From Bryobacter sp. CoA8 C33 (GTDB lineage: Bacteria; Acidobacteriota; Terriglobia; Bryobacterales; Bryobacteraceae): a stretch of DNA of 64,000 bases. The notes under the pieces are model-generated. The model ran no database searches and was not told the origin of the DNA. It saw only the letters and a program-made list of their open reading frames with translations. The stretch covers positions 1 to 64,000 of the forward strand of contig JAINDK010000070.1 of assembly GCA_019931185.1 (NCBI GenBank). The letters run 5' to 3'. This document shows positions 1 through 8,168 of the stretch, piece by piece (position 1 is the first letter of the stretch; each line of letters opens with the position of its first letter). Both the position numbers and the translations under genes were made by a program.

Positions 1-229
1 CGACCGCTCCGTCGCCGCCGAAGTCCAAAACGAAATGTTCACCATGGACGAACAGTGCTCGATCCCCGTCTCACTGCCCCTCCACGAGATGCGCCGCACC
101 CACTCCCGCTTCCTCCTCGCCGTCCAATGGCTCAGCGCCCAGCCCGACATCCAACTCCAGTTCGCCGAACTCCGCGACCGCTGCGCCCAAAGACCCCCGT
201 GCCCCCCGCGCCCCGCCGCCGCGAACTAA
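1..229 (+). CDS. C-terminal end of an unidentified protein (partial)
   Basis: The reading frame is open from base 2 to the TAA at 227-229, so only the last 75 residues of a gene starting upstream are visible. The tail is rich in Arg and Pro (an RPPCPPRP segment) and has no motif I can assign. An internal ATG at 35 exists, but the frame is open before it, so this is more likely the end of a longer protein. It converges on purN. No function is proposed. Confidence 0.45.
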   Translation, partial: DRSVAAEVQNEMFTMDEQCSIPVSLPLHEMRRTHSRFLLAVQWLSAQPDIQLQFAELRDRCAQRPPCPPRPAAAN

Positions 230-288
230 CACCCCCAAACAACCTGGCCAAACAAACGAAGCCAACCGCTCCTTGACATCACCCCATA

Positions 289-855
289 TCAACGCGATCG
301 CACCAGCCGGGCAATCGTGGCCGGATACAACTGGTGTTCGGCCTCCAGGATTCGCGCGCTTAGGCTCTCCACCGTATCGCCCTCCAGCACCGGCACCGCC
401 GACTGCGCCACAATTGGGCCCGTATCCAGCCCTTCATCCACCAGATGCACCGTGCACCCCGTCACCTTCACCCCATGCTCAAAGGCCTGCCGCTGCGCAT
501 CCAGCCCCGGAAACGACGGCAACAGCGACGGATGGATATTCACGATCCGCCCCGCATACGCCTGAATAAACTCCGCACTCAATAGCCGCATGTATCCAGC
601 CAAACAAACCCATTCCACCCCGGCCTCCCGCAACACCCCCAACACCCGCCGGTCAAACTCCGCCCGCGGCACCCCCTTCGACGTCTCCGCGAACACCGGT
701 AATCCCTTCTCCCGCGCATACACCACCCCCGCCGCCTCCGGTACGTTCGACACCACCATTGCGATCTCCGCCGGTAACTCCCCCCTCTCGATCGCCCCAT
801 GGATCGCCCGGAAGTTCGACCCCCGCCCACTCAATAAAATCCCCAGCCGCGTCAC
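289..855 (-). CDS. purN: Phosphoribosylglycinamide formyltransferase (GART)
   Basis: Cytosolic enzyme that transfers a formyl group from 10-formyltetrahydrofolate to GAR in de novo purine synthesis. The 188-residue length is normal for PurN. The N-terminal LLSGRGSNF substrate loop is present. Catalytic residues fall at the same numbers as in the E. coli enzyme: Asn106 and His108 in NIHPSLLPSF, and Asp144 in DEGLDTGP. The start is GTG at 855. It overlaps the purM stop by four bases (GTGA), indicating translational coupling, with purM first. No frameshift or missing residue is seen. Confidence 0.96.
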   Translation of the reverse strand: MTRLGILLSGRGSNFRAIHGAIERGELPAEIAMVVSNVPEAAGVVYAREKGLPVFAETSKGVPRAEFDRRVLGVLREAGVEWVCLAGYMRLLSAEFIQAYAGRIVNIHPSLLPSFPGLDAQRQAFEHGVKVTGCTVHLVDEGLDTGPIVAQSAVPVLEGDTVESLSARILEAEHQLYPATIARLVRSR

Positions 856-1886
856 GCGTAAATTACCCTCGGCTTCTCGCTCTTCTTCCCCCTCACAACC
901 TTGCCCACTACCACCGGAGCAAACCCTGCCCGCCCCAGCACCTCCAGCGCCCGGCCCTTCTCCTCAGCCCCCACGCAAACAATCATCCCAATCCCCAGAT
1001 TGAAGGTCCGCCGCCAGTCCTCCTCCGGCACATCCCCGATTCGCCGCAATAACTCAAACAAAGCCGGCACCTTCCAGCTCCTCGTCAATATCTTCGCGTT
1101 CGTCCCCGCCGGCAGCATCCGCGGCGTATTGTCCGTAATCCCACCCCCGGTTATGTGCGCCGCCCCCTTCAGCAGTTTCGCCTTCCGCAACGCCCGCAAT
1201 GCCCCCGCATAGCTCACATGCACCCGCAACAACACCTCACCCACCGTCTCGCCCAGTTCCTCCACCCTCTGGTTCACCTTGTACTTCGCCACCTCAAACA
1301 ACAGCTTCCGCGCCAGCGAATACCCATTCGTGTGCAACCCGTCGCTCGGCAATCCGATTAACACATCCCCCGCCTCAATCCCCGCCCCCGTCACCAGGTC
1401 CTTCTCCTCGCATGCTCCAACAATAAAGCCCGCTACGTCGTACTCGCCCTTCTTGTACAAGCCCGGCATCTCCGCCGTCTCCCCCCCGATCAACGCACAC
1501 CCGTTCCGCTCACAGCCCCGCGCAATCCCCCGGATCACACTCCCGGCCACTGCCGCATCCAATTGCCCCATCGCAAAGTAGTCCAGAAAAAACAACGGCT
1601 CCGCCCCCTGCACCATGATGTCGTTCACACAGTGGTTCACCAGACACTCCCCCACCGTGTCGTGCCGGCCCGCCAGAATCGCCACCTTCAGTTTCGTCCC
1701 AATTCCATCCGCGCTCGAAATCAATACCGGCTTCTTGTAGCCTGCGATCCGGAATGCCGCCCCGAAGCTCCCGATCCCCGTCAGTACATTCTTTGAAAAC
1801 GTCCGCTTCGCCGCCTCCCGAATCGAATCGACCGTCTTCTCGCCCTCTTCAATGCTTACGCCCGCCTGACTGTATGTGATTGCCAT
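852..1886 (-). CDS. purM: Phosphoribosylformylglycinamidine cyclo-ligase (AIR synthetase)
   Basis: ATP-dependent closure of FGAM to aminoimidazole ribotide, the purine step that follows PurL. The protein has 344 residues, typical for PurM. It shows the early YSQAGVSIEEG segment, the SSADGIGTKLK signature, CVNDIMVQGAEPLFFLDY, and the glycine-rich GGGITDNTPRMLP ATP-binding stretch of the AIRS family. The ATG at 1886 faces the divergent deacetylase gene across 75 bp. It is the first gene of a two-gene purM-purN operon with a GTGA overlap. Confidence 0.97.
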   Translation of the reverse strand: MAITYSQAGVSIEEGEKTVDSIREAAKRTFSKNVLTGIGSFGAAFRIAGYKKPVLISSADGIGTKLKVAILAGRHDTVGECLVNHCVNDIMVQGAEPLFFLDYFAMGQLDAAVAGSVIRGIARGCERNGCALIGGETAEMPGLYKKGEYDVAGFIVGACEEKDLVTGAGIEAGDVLIGLPSDGLHTNGYSLARKLLFEVAKYKVNQRVEELGETVGEVLLRVHVSYAGALRALRKAKLLKGAAHITGGGITDNTPRMLPAGTNAKILTRSWKVPALFELLRRIGDVPEEDWRRTFNLGIGMIVCVGAEEKGRALEVLGRAGFAPVVVGKVVRGKKSEKPRVIYA

Positions 1887-1961
1887 GAGTCCTGAATTCT
1901 CTTTACTTTACCAACCCCGCCTCACCCCACCCGCCGGCTGCGTGCAAAATAGAAAAGGACC

Positions 1962-2690
1962 ATGGTGGCCGAACTGCTCAGCAACCCGCTCACCCCCCTC
2001 GCGCTCGCCGGCGCCGGGATGGCCTATGCCGTCCGCGCCCCCCGCTGCGACTGGTTCGCCCCCAGCGTCTACCGCGGCGACCCCCACCGCAAAAGCCTCG
2101 CCCTCACCCTCGATGATGGCCCCAGCGAATCCACCATCGATCTGCTCGACCTCCTCGACCGCTTCGGTGTCCGCGCCACCTTCTTCATGTGCGGCGCCAA
2201 TATCCGCCGCCTCCCCTCCGTCGCCCAGGAAGTCTTCTGCCGCGGTCATGAAATCGCGAACCATACTTACTCCCACCGCCCCCTCTACTTACGTGGCCCC
2301 GCTTTTATCGAACGCGAAATCGCCGCCGCCCAGCAAGCCTGCGAAGACGTCCTCTACCTCCGCCCCAAATACTTCCGCGCCCCCTACGGCTGCCGCTGGT
2401 TCGGCCTCGCCGCCGCCCAGCACCACCACGACCTCACCGGCGTCATGTGGACCGTCCTCGGCCTCGACTGGAAATACCTCGCCGACCAGGTCGCCCGCCG
2501 CATCGTCGACCGCGCCTCACCCGGCGGAATCATCTGCCTGCACGACGGCCGCGGCCTCCAAATCAACCCAAACATTAAAAATACCCTTGATGCCCTCGAT
2601 TGGGCCTTGCCAGTGCTACAGAAGCAAGGGTATAAATTTGAAACAGTCTCTCAATTACTATGCCCGACCCCGAACTTACCCAGCGCATAA
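1962..2690 (+). CDS. Polysaccharide deacetylase (NodB/CE4 family)
   Basis: Predicted metal-dependent de-N-acetylase of GlcNAc-containing glycans such as peptidoglycan or exopolysaccharide. The protein has 242 residues and the CE4 motifs in order: TLDDGPS with Asp51-Asp52, HTYSH with metal ligands His101 and His105, RAPYG at 139-143, and CLHDG with His194. The N-terminus (SNPLTPLALAGAGMAYAV) could be a membrane anchor. AAAGGA lies just before ATG 1962. The last 31 bp overlap the acyl carrier protein gene, so the two are probably co-transcribed. The true substrate cannot be read from the sequence. Confidence 0.88.
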   Translation: MVAELLSNPLTPLALAGAGMAYAVRAPRCDWFAPSVYRGDPHRKSLALTLDDGPSESTIDLLDLLDRFGVRATFFMCGANIRRLPSVAQEVFCRGHEIANHTYSHRPLYLRGPAFIEREIAAAQQACEDVLYLRPKYFRAPYGCRWFGLAAAQHHHDLTGVMWTVLGLDWKYLADQVARRIVDRASPGGIICLHDGRGLQINPNIKNTLDALDWALPVLQKQGYKFETVSQLLCPTPNLPSA

Positions 2691-2911
2691 TCCGCGTCAT
2701 CGCCGAAACCCAAAAAATTAGCCCCGACTCGATCGGTGCCGAAGCCACTTTCGAGGAACTGAAGTTCGACTCTCTCGACGGCATCAACATCCTATTCGCC
2801 CTCGAGAACGAGTTCGATATCAACATCCCCGACGACTCGGCCCGCGAGATCAAGTCCATCCCCGAGATGGTCGCCGGTATCGAAAAACTGATCGCCGCCA
2901 GATCCGCCTAG
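2660..2911 (+). CDS. Acyl carrier protein
   Basis: Small acidic carrier (83 residues) that holds acyl groups on a 4'-phosphopantetheine arm. The attachment serine is Ser38 in FDSLDGINI, the canonical DSL motif, followed by acidic helix III (ENEFDINIPDD). It begins inside the end of the deacetylase gene and ends tail to tail with the acyl-CoA/ACP ligase gene, sharing four bases. It is not next to fab genes, so it may be a specialised carrier for the neighbouring adenylating enzyme rather than the housekeeping AcpP. That link is inference. Confidence 0.9.
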   Translation: MPDPELTQRIIRVIAETQKISPDSIGAEATFEELKFDSLDGINILFALENEFDINIPDDSAREIKSIPEMVAGIEKLIAARSA

Positions 2912-4692
2912 TTTATCTCTTCCTTGCCGGCATACATCTCGTTGATCTCAGCCGCGTAACGCTCCATCACCACGCTCTTGCGTATCTTCAGCGTCGGCGT
3001 CACCTCACCGTAATCAATCGATAACTCTCGCGGCAGGATCTTGAATCGCCGGATTTGCTCGTGCGCCTCGAGCTGGCGGTTCACCTCCTTGACCACCCCC
3101 GCCAGCACGTCTTCCGGCTTCTCCCCCAGCCCCTCCGCCGCCCCCGCGTTCAGCGTGAACAATGCCGTTACATACGAGCGCTTGTCCCCCACCAGCACCA
3201 CCTGATTAATCAGTGGCTCGCCCTTGAACAGACCTTCAATCCGGTTGGGATAAATCTTCTTCCCGTTCGAGGCCACCAGAACTTCCTTCTTCCGCCCGGT
3301 AATGTACCAGTAGCCTTCTTCATCCACCGTGCCAATGTCGCCCGTCAGCAGCCAGCCGTCCTCGGTGAATACCTTGCCCGTCGCCTCGGCGTCCTGATAG
3401 TACCCGCTAAAAAGCGTGGGCCCGTTCAGCGCGATTTCCCCGTCCGGCATCAGCTTGCACGCCACCGTCGGCAGCAGTTTGCCAATGCAGCCGATCTTCG
3501 GCCTCTTCACCGGATTCAAATGCGTCACCCCACCCTCGGTCAGCCCATAGCCTTCAATCAGATTCACGCCAATTGCATTGAAGAAGTTCGCCAGATCCTT
3601 GCCAAGCGGCGCCGAGCCGGAAACCGCCAGCGTGATCTTGCCGCCCAGCTTCTCCCGGATCTTGCTGAAGATCACCTTGTCGACCAGACCCAGCGGCCCC
3701 GCGATCCATAAGGGCACCGTCTTGTCGGCGCGCTTCAGCTCGTTGGCCTTCACCGCCAGACCCAGCCCCATGTGAAACAGCTTCTGAATCGCCTGCGGCT
3801 TCTTCTTCATCTCCGCCACCACGTTCGTGTGGATGCGCTCCCAAAGCCGCGGCGGCGCCAGCAGAAACGTGGGCCGTACCGCTTGTATCTCCTTCGGCAG
3901 CCGCGACAGGCTTTCACTGAAGTAGATCTTCATGCCAAAGGCCAGCGGCATCATCTGCAGCACCAGACGCTGCGTGATGTGCGCGCTCGGCAGAAACGCA
4001 ATCGTCAGATCCTGTGAACTGAGCGGCAATACCGCCGGCGCCGCCGCGACATTGGCCACGATCGCCCGGTGCGTCACCATCCCCATCTTCGGCTCCCCTG
4101 TTGACCCCGAAGTCAGATAGATGATCGCCGTGTCCTCCGGCTTCGTGTCAACGTAGATGCGCGCGAAAAGCTGCGCATCCTCCTCCAAGGCTTGCCGACC
4201 CATTGCGCGCAACTCCTCGAGCGTCATCACCCCCTTGGCCGAGCCCGTCATCAGGACCCAGCGGATCTCGAGCGGCTCTTCCCGTGTCAGCCCCGCCGTA
4301 ATGCTCGCCAGCATCTTCGGGTTTTCAATGAACGCCAGCTTGGCCCCGCATGCCCGCAGCTTCTTGATCGCCTCCCCCTGCGGATAGCTCGTGTACATCG
4401 CCGCCGCCGTCGAGCCGTTGGCGATGATGCCCATATCGGCAAAGTAGAACTCGGCACGCGTCTCGCTCTGAATGGCAACCACATCGCCATGACCAATACC
4501 CAAATGGCGCAGACCGCAGGCAATCTCCTTTACCGTCTGGCGGTATTGGTTCCAGGAGTATTCCGTTGTTTTGCCGCCGCCCTCCGGCTGGATCAGCGCG
4601 GTGGCGTCACCGTATTTGTCGGCTGCCTCCTCGAGGGCCGTGAACAGGGTCCGGGTGCTCATGTCAACGATGCTATCATCCTCGTTTTGCAT
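2908..4692 (-). CDS. Long-chain acyl-CoA (or acyl-ACP) synthetase, AMP-forming
   Basis: ANL-superfamily enzyme that activates a fatty acid to an acyl-adenylate and passes it to CoA or possibly to the adjacent ACP. The 594 residues match bacterial FAA1/FadD15-type ligases. The A3 loop TSGSTGEPK lies at about 194-202, EGYGLTEGG and GDIG further on, and the GRKKE hinge near the end. The ATG at 4692 gives 11 extra residues. ATG at 4659 (MSTRTLFTAL) fits family starts equally well. The 4692 start codon overlaps the divergent phosphatase start by two bases, which favours the internal start or a very compact divergent promoter inside the coding region. Confidence 0.92.
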   Translation of the reverse strand: MQNEDDSIVDMSTRTLFTALEEAADKYGDATALIQPEGGGKTTEYSWNQYRQTVKEIACGLRHLGIGHGDVVAIQSETRAEFYFADMGIIANGSTAAAMYTSYPQGEAIKKLRACGAKLAFIENPKMLASITAGLTREEPLEIRWVLMTGSAKGVMTLEELRAMGRQALEEDAQLFARIYVDTKPEDTAIIYLTSGSTGEPKMGMVTHRAIVANVAAAPAVLPLSSQDLTIAFLPSAHITQRLVLQMMPLAFGMKIYFSESLSRLPKEIQAVRPTFLLAPPRLWERIHTNVVAEMKKKPQAIQKLFHMGLGLAVKANELKRADKTVPLWIAGPLGLVDKVIFSKIREKLGGKITLAVSGSAPLGKDLANFFNAIGVNLIEGYGLTEGGVTHLNPVKRPKIGCIGKLLPTVACKLMPDGEIALNGPTLFSGYYQDAEATGKVFTEDGWLLTGDIGTVDEEGYWYITGRKKEVLVASNGKKIYPNRIEGLFKGEPLINQVVLVGDKRSYVTALFTLNAGAAEGLGEKPEDVLAGVVKEVNRQLEAHEQIRRFKILPRELSIDYGEVTPTLKIRKSVVMERYAAEINEMYAGKEEIN

Positions 4693-5455
4693 GAGTTACG
4701 AATCGGAACTGTTCTTTGCCCAGTCGGCGGCACGCAAGGCCGGCGAGGCCTGCATTCGCATTCTGCACGAAGGTGTAGTCGCCGAAACCAAGTCCGACGA
4801 ATCCCCGGTCACCCGGGCCGACAAGGAAAGTGAGCGGCTGATTGTCAGCATCCTTTCCCAGGCCTTTCCCGACGACGGCTTCCTCGGTGAAGAGGGCGCC
4901 AGCCGGACCTCCGCCAATGGCCGCCGGTGGATCATCGACCCCATCGACGGCACGCGTGACTTTGTGCGCAACAACCGCTTGTGGGCGATTCTGATCGGGC
5001 TCGAGGAGAACGGCGAGCCGGTGGTGGGCATCTGCTATCTGCCGATGCTGGGTGAGATGTATTATGCCGCCAAGGGGCAAGGCGCCTTTCTCGACGGGAC
5101 GCCCATCCGGGCCTCGAAGATCGATACCCCCAAGCAGGCCGTCGTCTGCGTCAACAAGCTCAATGGAGTAACGCAACCGCCCTTCGGGCCGCGGCTCCTC
5201 GACTGGTTGGCAACGTTCTGGTGTGTGCGGGTGTTTGGCGGTATCTACGACGCGATGCTCGTGGCGAGCGGTCGCATGGAGATCTGGATGGAGCCGAGCG
5301 TGCAGCCGTGGGACCTTTGTGCGCCGGCCTGCATCCTGCGGGAAGCAGGGGCGCGGTTCTTTGCTCTCGACGGCAAGGAATCGATTTATGAAGGTAACGG
5401 TGTTGCCTGCGCTCCGGGCATGGAGCCGGAAGTGCGGCGGTACCTCGGGCTCTAG
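4691..5455 (+). CDS. Inositol monophosphatase family phosphatase (HisN/SuhB-like)
   Basis: Mg-dependent, Li-sensitive-type phosphatase of 254 residues. Metal ligands are visible as Glu67-Glu68 in LGEEG and Asp83/Asp86 in the DPIDGTRDF motif. The C-terminal WDLCAP is the counterpart of the family WDxAA motif. Substrate could be inositol phosphate, histidinol phosphate (HisN type) or PAP, and the sequence alone does not decide. ATG 4691 was chosen because homology begins there (MSYESELFF). The longer frame upstream runs inside the opposite ligase gene. Its stop shares CTAG with the stop of the convergent methyltransferase pseudogene. Confidence 0.88.
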   Translation: MSYESELFFAQSAARKAGEACIRILHEGVVAETKSDESPVTRADKESERLIVSILSQAFPDDGFLGEEGASRTSANGRRWIIDPIDGTRDFVRNNRLWAILIGLEENGEPVVGICYLPMLGEMYYAAKGQGAFLDGTPIRASKIDTPKQAVVCVNKLNGVTQPPFGPRLLDWLATFWCVRVFGGIYDAMLVASGRMEIWMEPSVQPWDLCAPACILREAGARFFALDGKESIYEGNGVACAPGMEPEVRRYLGL

Positions 5456-6227
5456 GCGAGCGGCTTGCGAGCGATGACCTGGTGCATGCGGCAATGGGCG
5501 ACGACAGAGTGCGAGGCTGAGTCGGCGGCACTCATGCCGGCTGCCAAAGAGTCGCAGTTCTCTTGAGACAGTAAACCGGCCTTGACCAGATTTGCTCCGG
5601 CTTCCTGGAAGGTCCAGTTCCAGAAGCCTTTGTGTGGGCCGTCCATGTAGTAGGGATGATAAGCGCTCACGTGCTCGATGGTGAAGCCGGCGTCGCGGGC
5701 CCAGAGATGGGCGCGTCGGCCGCCGGTGTAGTCGACGCCACGTTGATTTCCCGCGGCGAGAGCCACGTCGCGCATATCGGCGTAGGATTCGCAATGGGGC
5801 TCGGCGTAAACAGCACTGACATCAGCTTCTTCCATGACCATGGAGCCGCCGGGCTTGAGGGCGGCCCAGACGGCGGCGAGCGCTGAGACTGGGCGTTCCA
5901 GATGGACGAGGAGCCAGCGGCAGTAGGCGATGTCAATGGACTCCGGCTCGAGGCCGGGCTCGTAGATGCTGCCGGTGCGGAAGGCTGTGCGAGTGTCCTC
6001 TACCAGTTCGGTGGCGGCGGCAATGTGGTCTTCGCTCAGGTCGATGCCCGGTGGCATGGGCGCCGAGGGAGCCGGCCCAGCGGGTGACAAAGCCGAGGCC
6101 ACAGCCGAACTCGACATAGCGGTGACCGGAGGCGAGACCGGCGCGCAGGAGCAATTCGCGCGTGCTGCCGTCGCGGATCTCGCTGATGACGCGAATCAAG
6201 CGCGTAATGGTCGCCGAACTTTTCCAT
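5452..6227 (-). pseudogene. SAM-dependent methyltransferase, frameshifted
   Basis: Class I methyltransferase fragments occur in three frames. From ATG 6227 the reading is MEKFGDHYA. The next frame carries RLIRVISEIRDGSTREL and the SAM loop YVEFGCGLGF. The third frame carries IDLSEDHIAAA (acidic strand-2 end), AYCRWLLVHL, LKPGGSMVMEE and the C-terminus to 5452. The frame changes sit in GCGC at 6201-6204 (looks like loss of 2 bp) and in GGG at 6047-6049 (looks like 1 bp gained). With both repaired the protein is about 260 residues and ordinary for the family. Either the gene is broken or both low-complexity sites are sequencing errors. Two independent lesions favour decay. Confidence 0.78.
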
Positions 6228-6273
6228 GGAGCAATGATAGAACGATAGCTACTTTCCAGAAGGAGATGCCGCG

Positions 6274-7107
6274 ATGGAGCAGAAGAGGTTTGGCCGGAGA
6301 TGGTTTCTTGGTTGTGTGGGTGTGGCCTGGGGGCAGACACACTCGGCCTCGGCCAAGGTGGTGGAGGAGTTGCGGACCCGCTATACGTTTCAGATCTCGG
6401 TGGATGTGGGGAGCCTGTCGCAGGGTCTGGGAATCGCCGAGGCAGCGCTGCGCGGGGGCGTGCGGATTGTAGAGATGGGCACCCCGCTGCTCAAGAACGA
6501 AGGCGTGGCCAATGTCGTGCCCGCTTTCCGCAAGAAGTTTCCTCAGGCCCTGTTGCTGGCCGACATGAAGACGATGGACGGTGGGGCCTCGGAAGCCCGC
6601 GGGGTCTATGCCGGGGGAGGCAACATTGTGGATTTCCTGGCCTTGTCGGGCGTCGATACGGCCAAGGCCGTGTGCGCGGTGCGCGATGAGTTCCGGCGCG
6701 CCAACGCTGAAATACCCCGGCTCGCCTTCGCTGACATTCTGTTGCCACACCAGGGCCCGGCGGCCCGGGCCGCCGAAGTCGCCGTGCGGATGCTCGAGGC
6801 CGGCGTCGATGCCGTGGGCGTGCACTTGCAGTCCGACGCGCGGCGGGCCGACCCGAAGCTGATGGAAAGCGATTATCTGGGCCAAACAGCCCAAGCCATC
6901 TTCGCCCGCGTGGGTAAGTCGGCGCCGGTGCAGGTCGTCGGCGGGCTCAGCGGCGGGCAAGCGAAAAAACTAGCCCGGGCCGGCCTGCGGGCCTTTGTCA
7001 TCAGCGGCAACCTCGGCCAACCCGATACCGTAACGCGCTACAACCTGCCGTCAGCAGAGATCGAGCGGTTGGTGTCGGGCTTCATTAGCGAGGTTGCCGG
7101 GGCATAA
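6274..7107 (+). CDS. Tat-exported hexulose-6-phosphate synthase/OMP-decarboxylase-fold protein
   Basis: TIM-barrel protein of the HUMPS (HPS/KGPDC/OMPDC) superfamily, 277 residues. The family active-site motif DxKxxD is clear: Asp97, Lys99 and Asp102 in ADMKTMDGG. Barrel-end phosphate-binding glycines appear in QVVGGLSGGQ and FVISGNLG. The first 26 residues (KRFGRRWFLGCVGVAW) resemble a twin-arginine signal, which is odd for a family that normally works on cytosolic sugar phosphates. No phi-type isomerase partner lies nearby. AAGGAG precedes ATG 6274. The barrel call is strong. The exact reaction and the export are inference. Confidence 0.82.
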   Translation: MEQKRFGRRWFLGCVGVAWGQTHSASAKVVEELRTRYTFQISVDVGSLSQGLGIAEAALRGGVRIVEMGTPLLKNEGVANVVPAFRKKFPQALLLADMKTMDGGASEARGVYAGGGNIVDFLALSGVDTAKAVCAVRDEFRRANAEIPRLAFADILLPHQGPAARAAEVAVRMLEAGVDAVGVHLQSDARRADPKLMESDYLGQTAQAIFARVGKSAPVQVVGGLSGGQAKKLARAGLRAFVISGNLGQPDTVTRYNLPSAEIERLVSGFISEVAGA

Positions 7108-7184
7108 GTCTGCCGATGGAGAGTCCTGCTTTTGAGTAGCCTGTTTGCCCGGGGGAGTCATCCTTTCCCCGAATGTTGGATGCC

Positions 7185-8093
7185 TTATCGCCCCGCGGCT
7201 AAAGTCTGATCGCTATTCCAGATATCGCGGGCCACGGCCCAGCCACCGCCAGGAAGTCTTTCGTAGATGGTGATGTATTTACCCGCGTCCTGCATGCCCG
7301 GGCCACTTTCGTCAGGGGACATCGAGATCGCGAAGGTGCCGCTTTCGATCGCCCGGTCTCCCGCAATGTGCAGTTCGCTCACCGACAAGGCAAACTGGAC
7401 TCGGCTCATAGCACCGAGAAACCCTGCTGCCCAGGATTGAATGTTGGTCTTGCCGGCATTGGCTGGGGCGTTCGGAGGCATCTGTACGGCGTCGTCGCTA
7501 AAGACTCCGGCCCACGCCATTGCGTCGCGAGCGTTGAGAGCAGCCACATGCGTCTGACGAATCGCATCGATGACGGCAACATCGCTCTTTTCCTCTCCGA
7601 TGACACTGGCAGGTTCTTCCGGAAGTGGGCCGTGAATATCGATTTGAAACTTCGCTGCTAGTTCCATGAGTTTTGCCATGTCTGGTGGCGAGGGTGGGTC
7701 CGCGATCGGTGTAGCCTGTTCCAGCAGGAAATGCTCAAAGCCAGCGGGAGCACACAGTATCAACATACTGGCGGGGGCGCTGCCGACAATCTTGAAACCG
7801 TGAGGAATACCTCGCGGCCCGAAAACATAAGTGCCCGCTTCTGCCTTCAACCACTTGCCATCGCAGACGAATGCTACTTCACCCTCCAGAACATAAAACG
7901 CTTCATCCTCGCGATGGTGCGTGTGGTAAGGCGAGGCAAATCCGGGCGGCATCATCCAGTGCTCCATCAGTCCAAACGCTCCATTGGTGGTTTCTCCGGT
8001 GGACCTCATCAGAGTTGGTAGCCCCAAAAACCGGAAAGCGGAATCTTCTCTCCGGTTCAGGTAAGGTTCTTGCAATCTTTCAATCAGGTCCAT
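7185..8093 (-). CDS. Cupin domain fused to a SnoaL-like (DUF4440) domain
   Basis: Two-domain soluble protein of 302 residues. Residues about 40-115 form a cupin, with metal-site motif HTHHREDEAFYVLEGE and second motif GIPHGFK. Residues about 172-295 resemble the SnoaL/DUF4440 cone fold (IDAIRQTHVAALNARDAMAW, then a tryptophan-rich end). Both folds bind small molecules or metals, so an isomerase, dioxygenase or sensor role is possible, but no substrate can be named. It is transcribed divergently from the ECF sigma gene across 75 bp that hold a perfect inverted repeat, so it may belong to that regulon. Confidence 0.85.
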   Translation of the reverse strand: MDLIERLQEPYLNRREDSAFRFLGLPTLMRSTGETTNGAFGLMEHWMMPPGFASPYHTHHREDEAFYVLEGEVAFVCDGKWLKAEAGTYVFGPRGIPHGFKIVGSAPASMLILCAPAGFEHFLLEQATPIADPPSPPDMAKLMELAAKFQIDIHGPLPEEPASVIGEEKSDVAVIDAIRQTHVAALNARDAMAWAGVFSDDAVQMPPNAPANAGKTNIQSWAAGFLGAMSRVQFALSVSELHIAGDRAIESGTFAISMSPDESGPGMQDAGKYITIYERLPGGGWAVARDIWNSDQTLAAGR

Positions 8094-8132
8094 CCTCCTC
8101 AGTGTTCGCGCCGATCCGCGCGTGATAATCGG

Positions 8133-8163
8133 ATGTGTAACAAGTCACCCCGCCGTTACACAT
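8133..8163. promoter_or_regulatory. Perfect 9-bp inverted repeat between cupin and ECF sigma genes
   Basis: ATGTGTAAC at 8133-8141 and its exact complement GTTACACAT at 8155-8163 are separated by 13 bp. The dyad lies 40 bp upstream of the cupin start and just before the sigma-factor start, so a bound dimer could control both directions. A -10-like TAAAAT (8163-8168) abuts the right arm. It could instead form an RNA hairpin, but its position between two divergent genes favours an operator. Confidence 0.55.
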
Positions 8164-8168
8164 AAAAT

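Noticed and set aside
4676-5794. 372-codon minus-strand open frame
   Set aside because: Antisense to the inositol-phosphatase-like gene; no recognisable fold.
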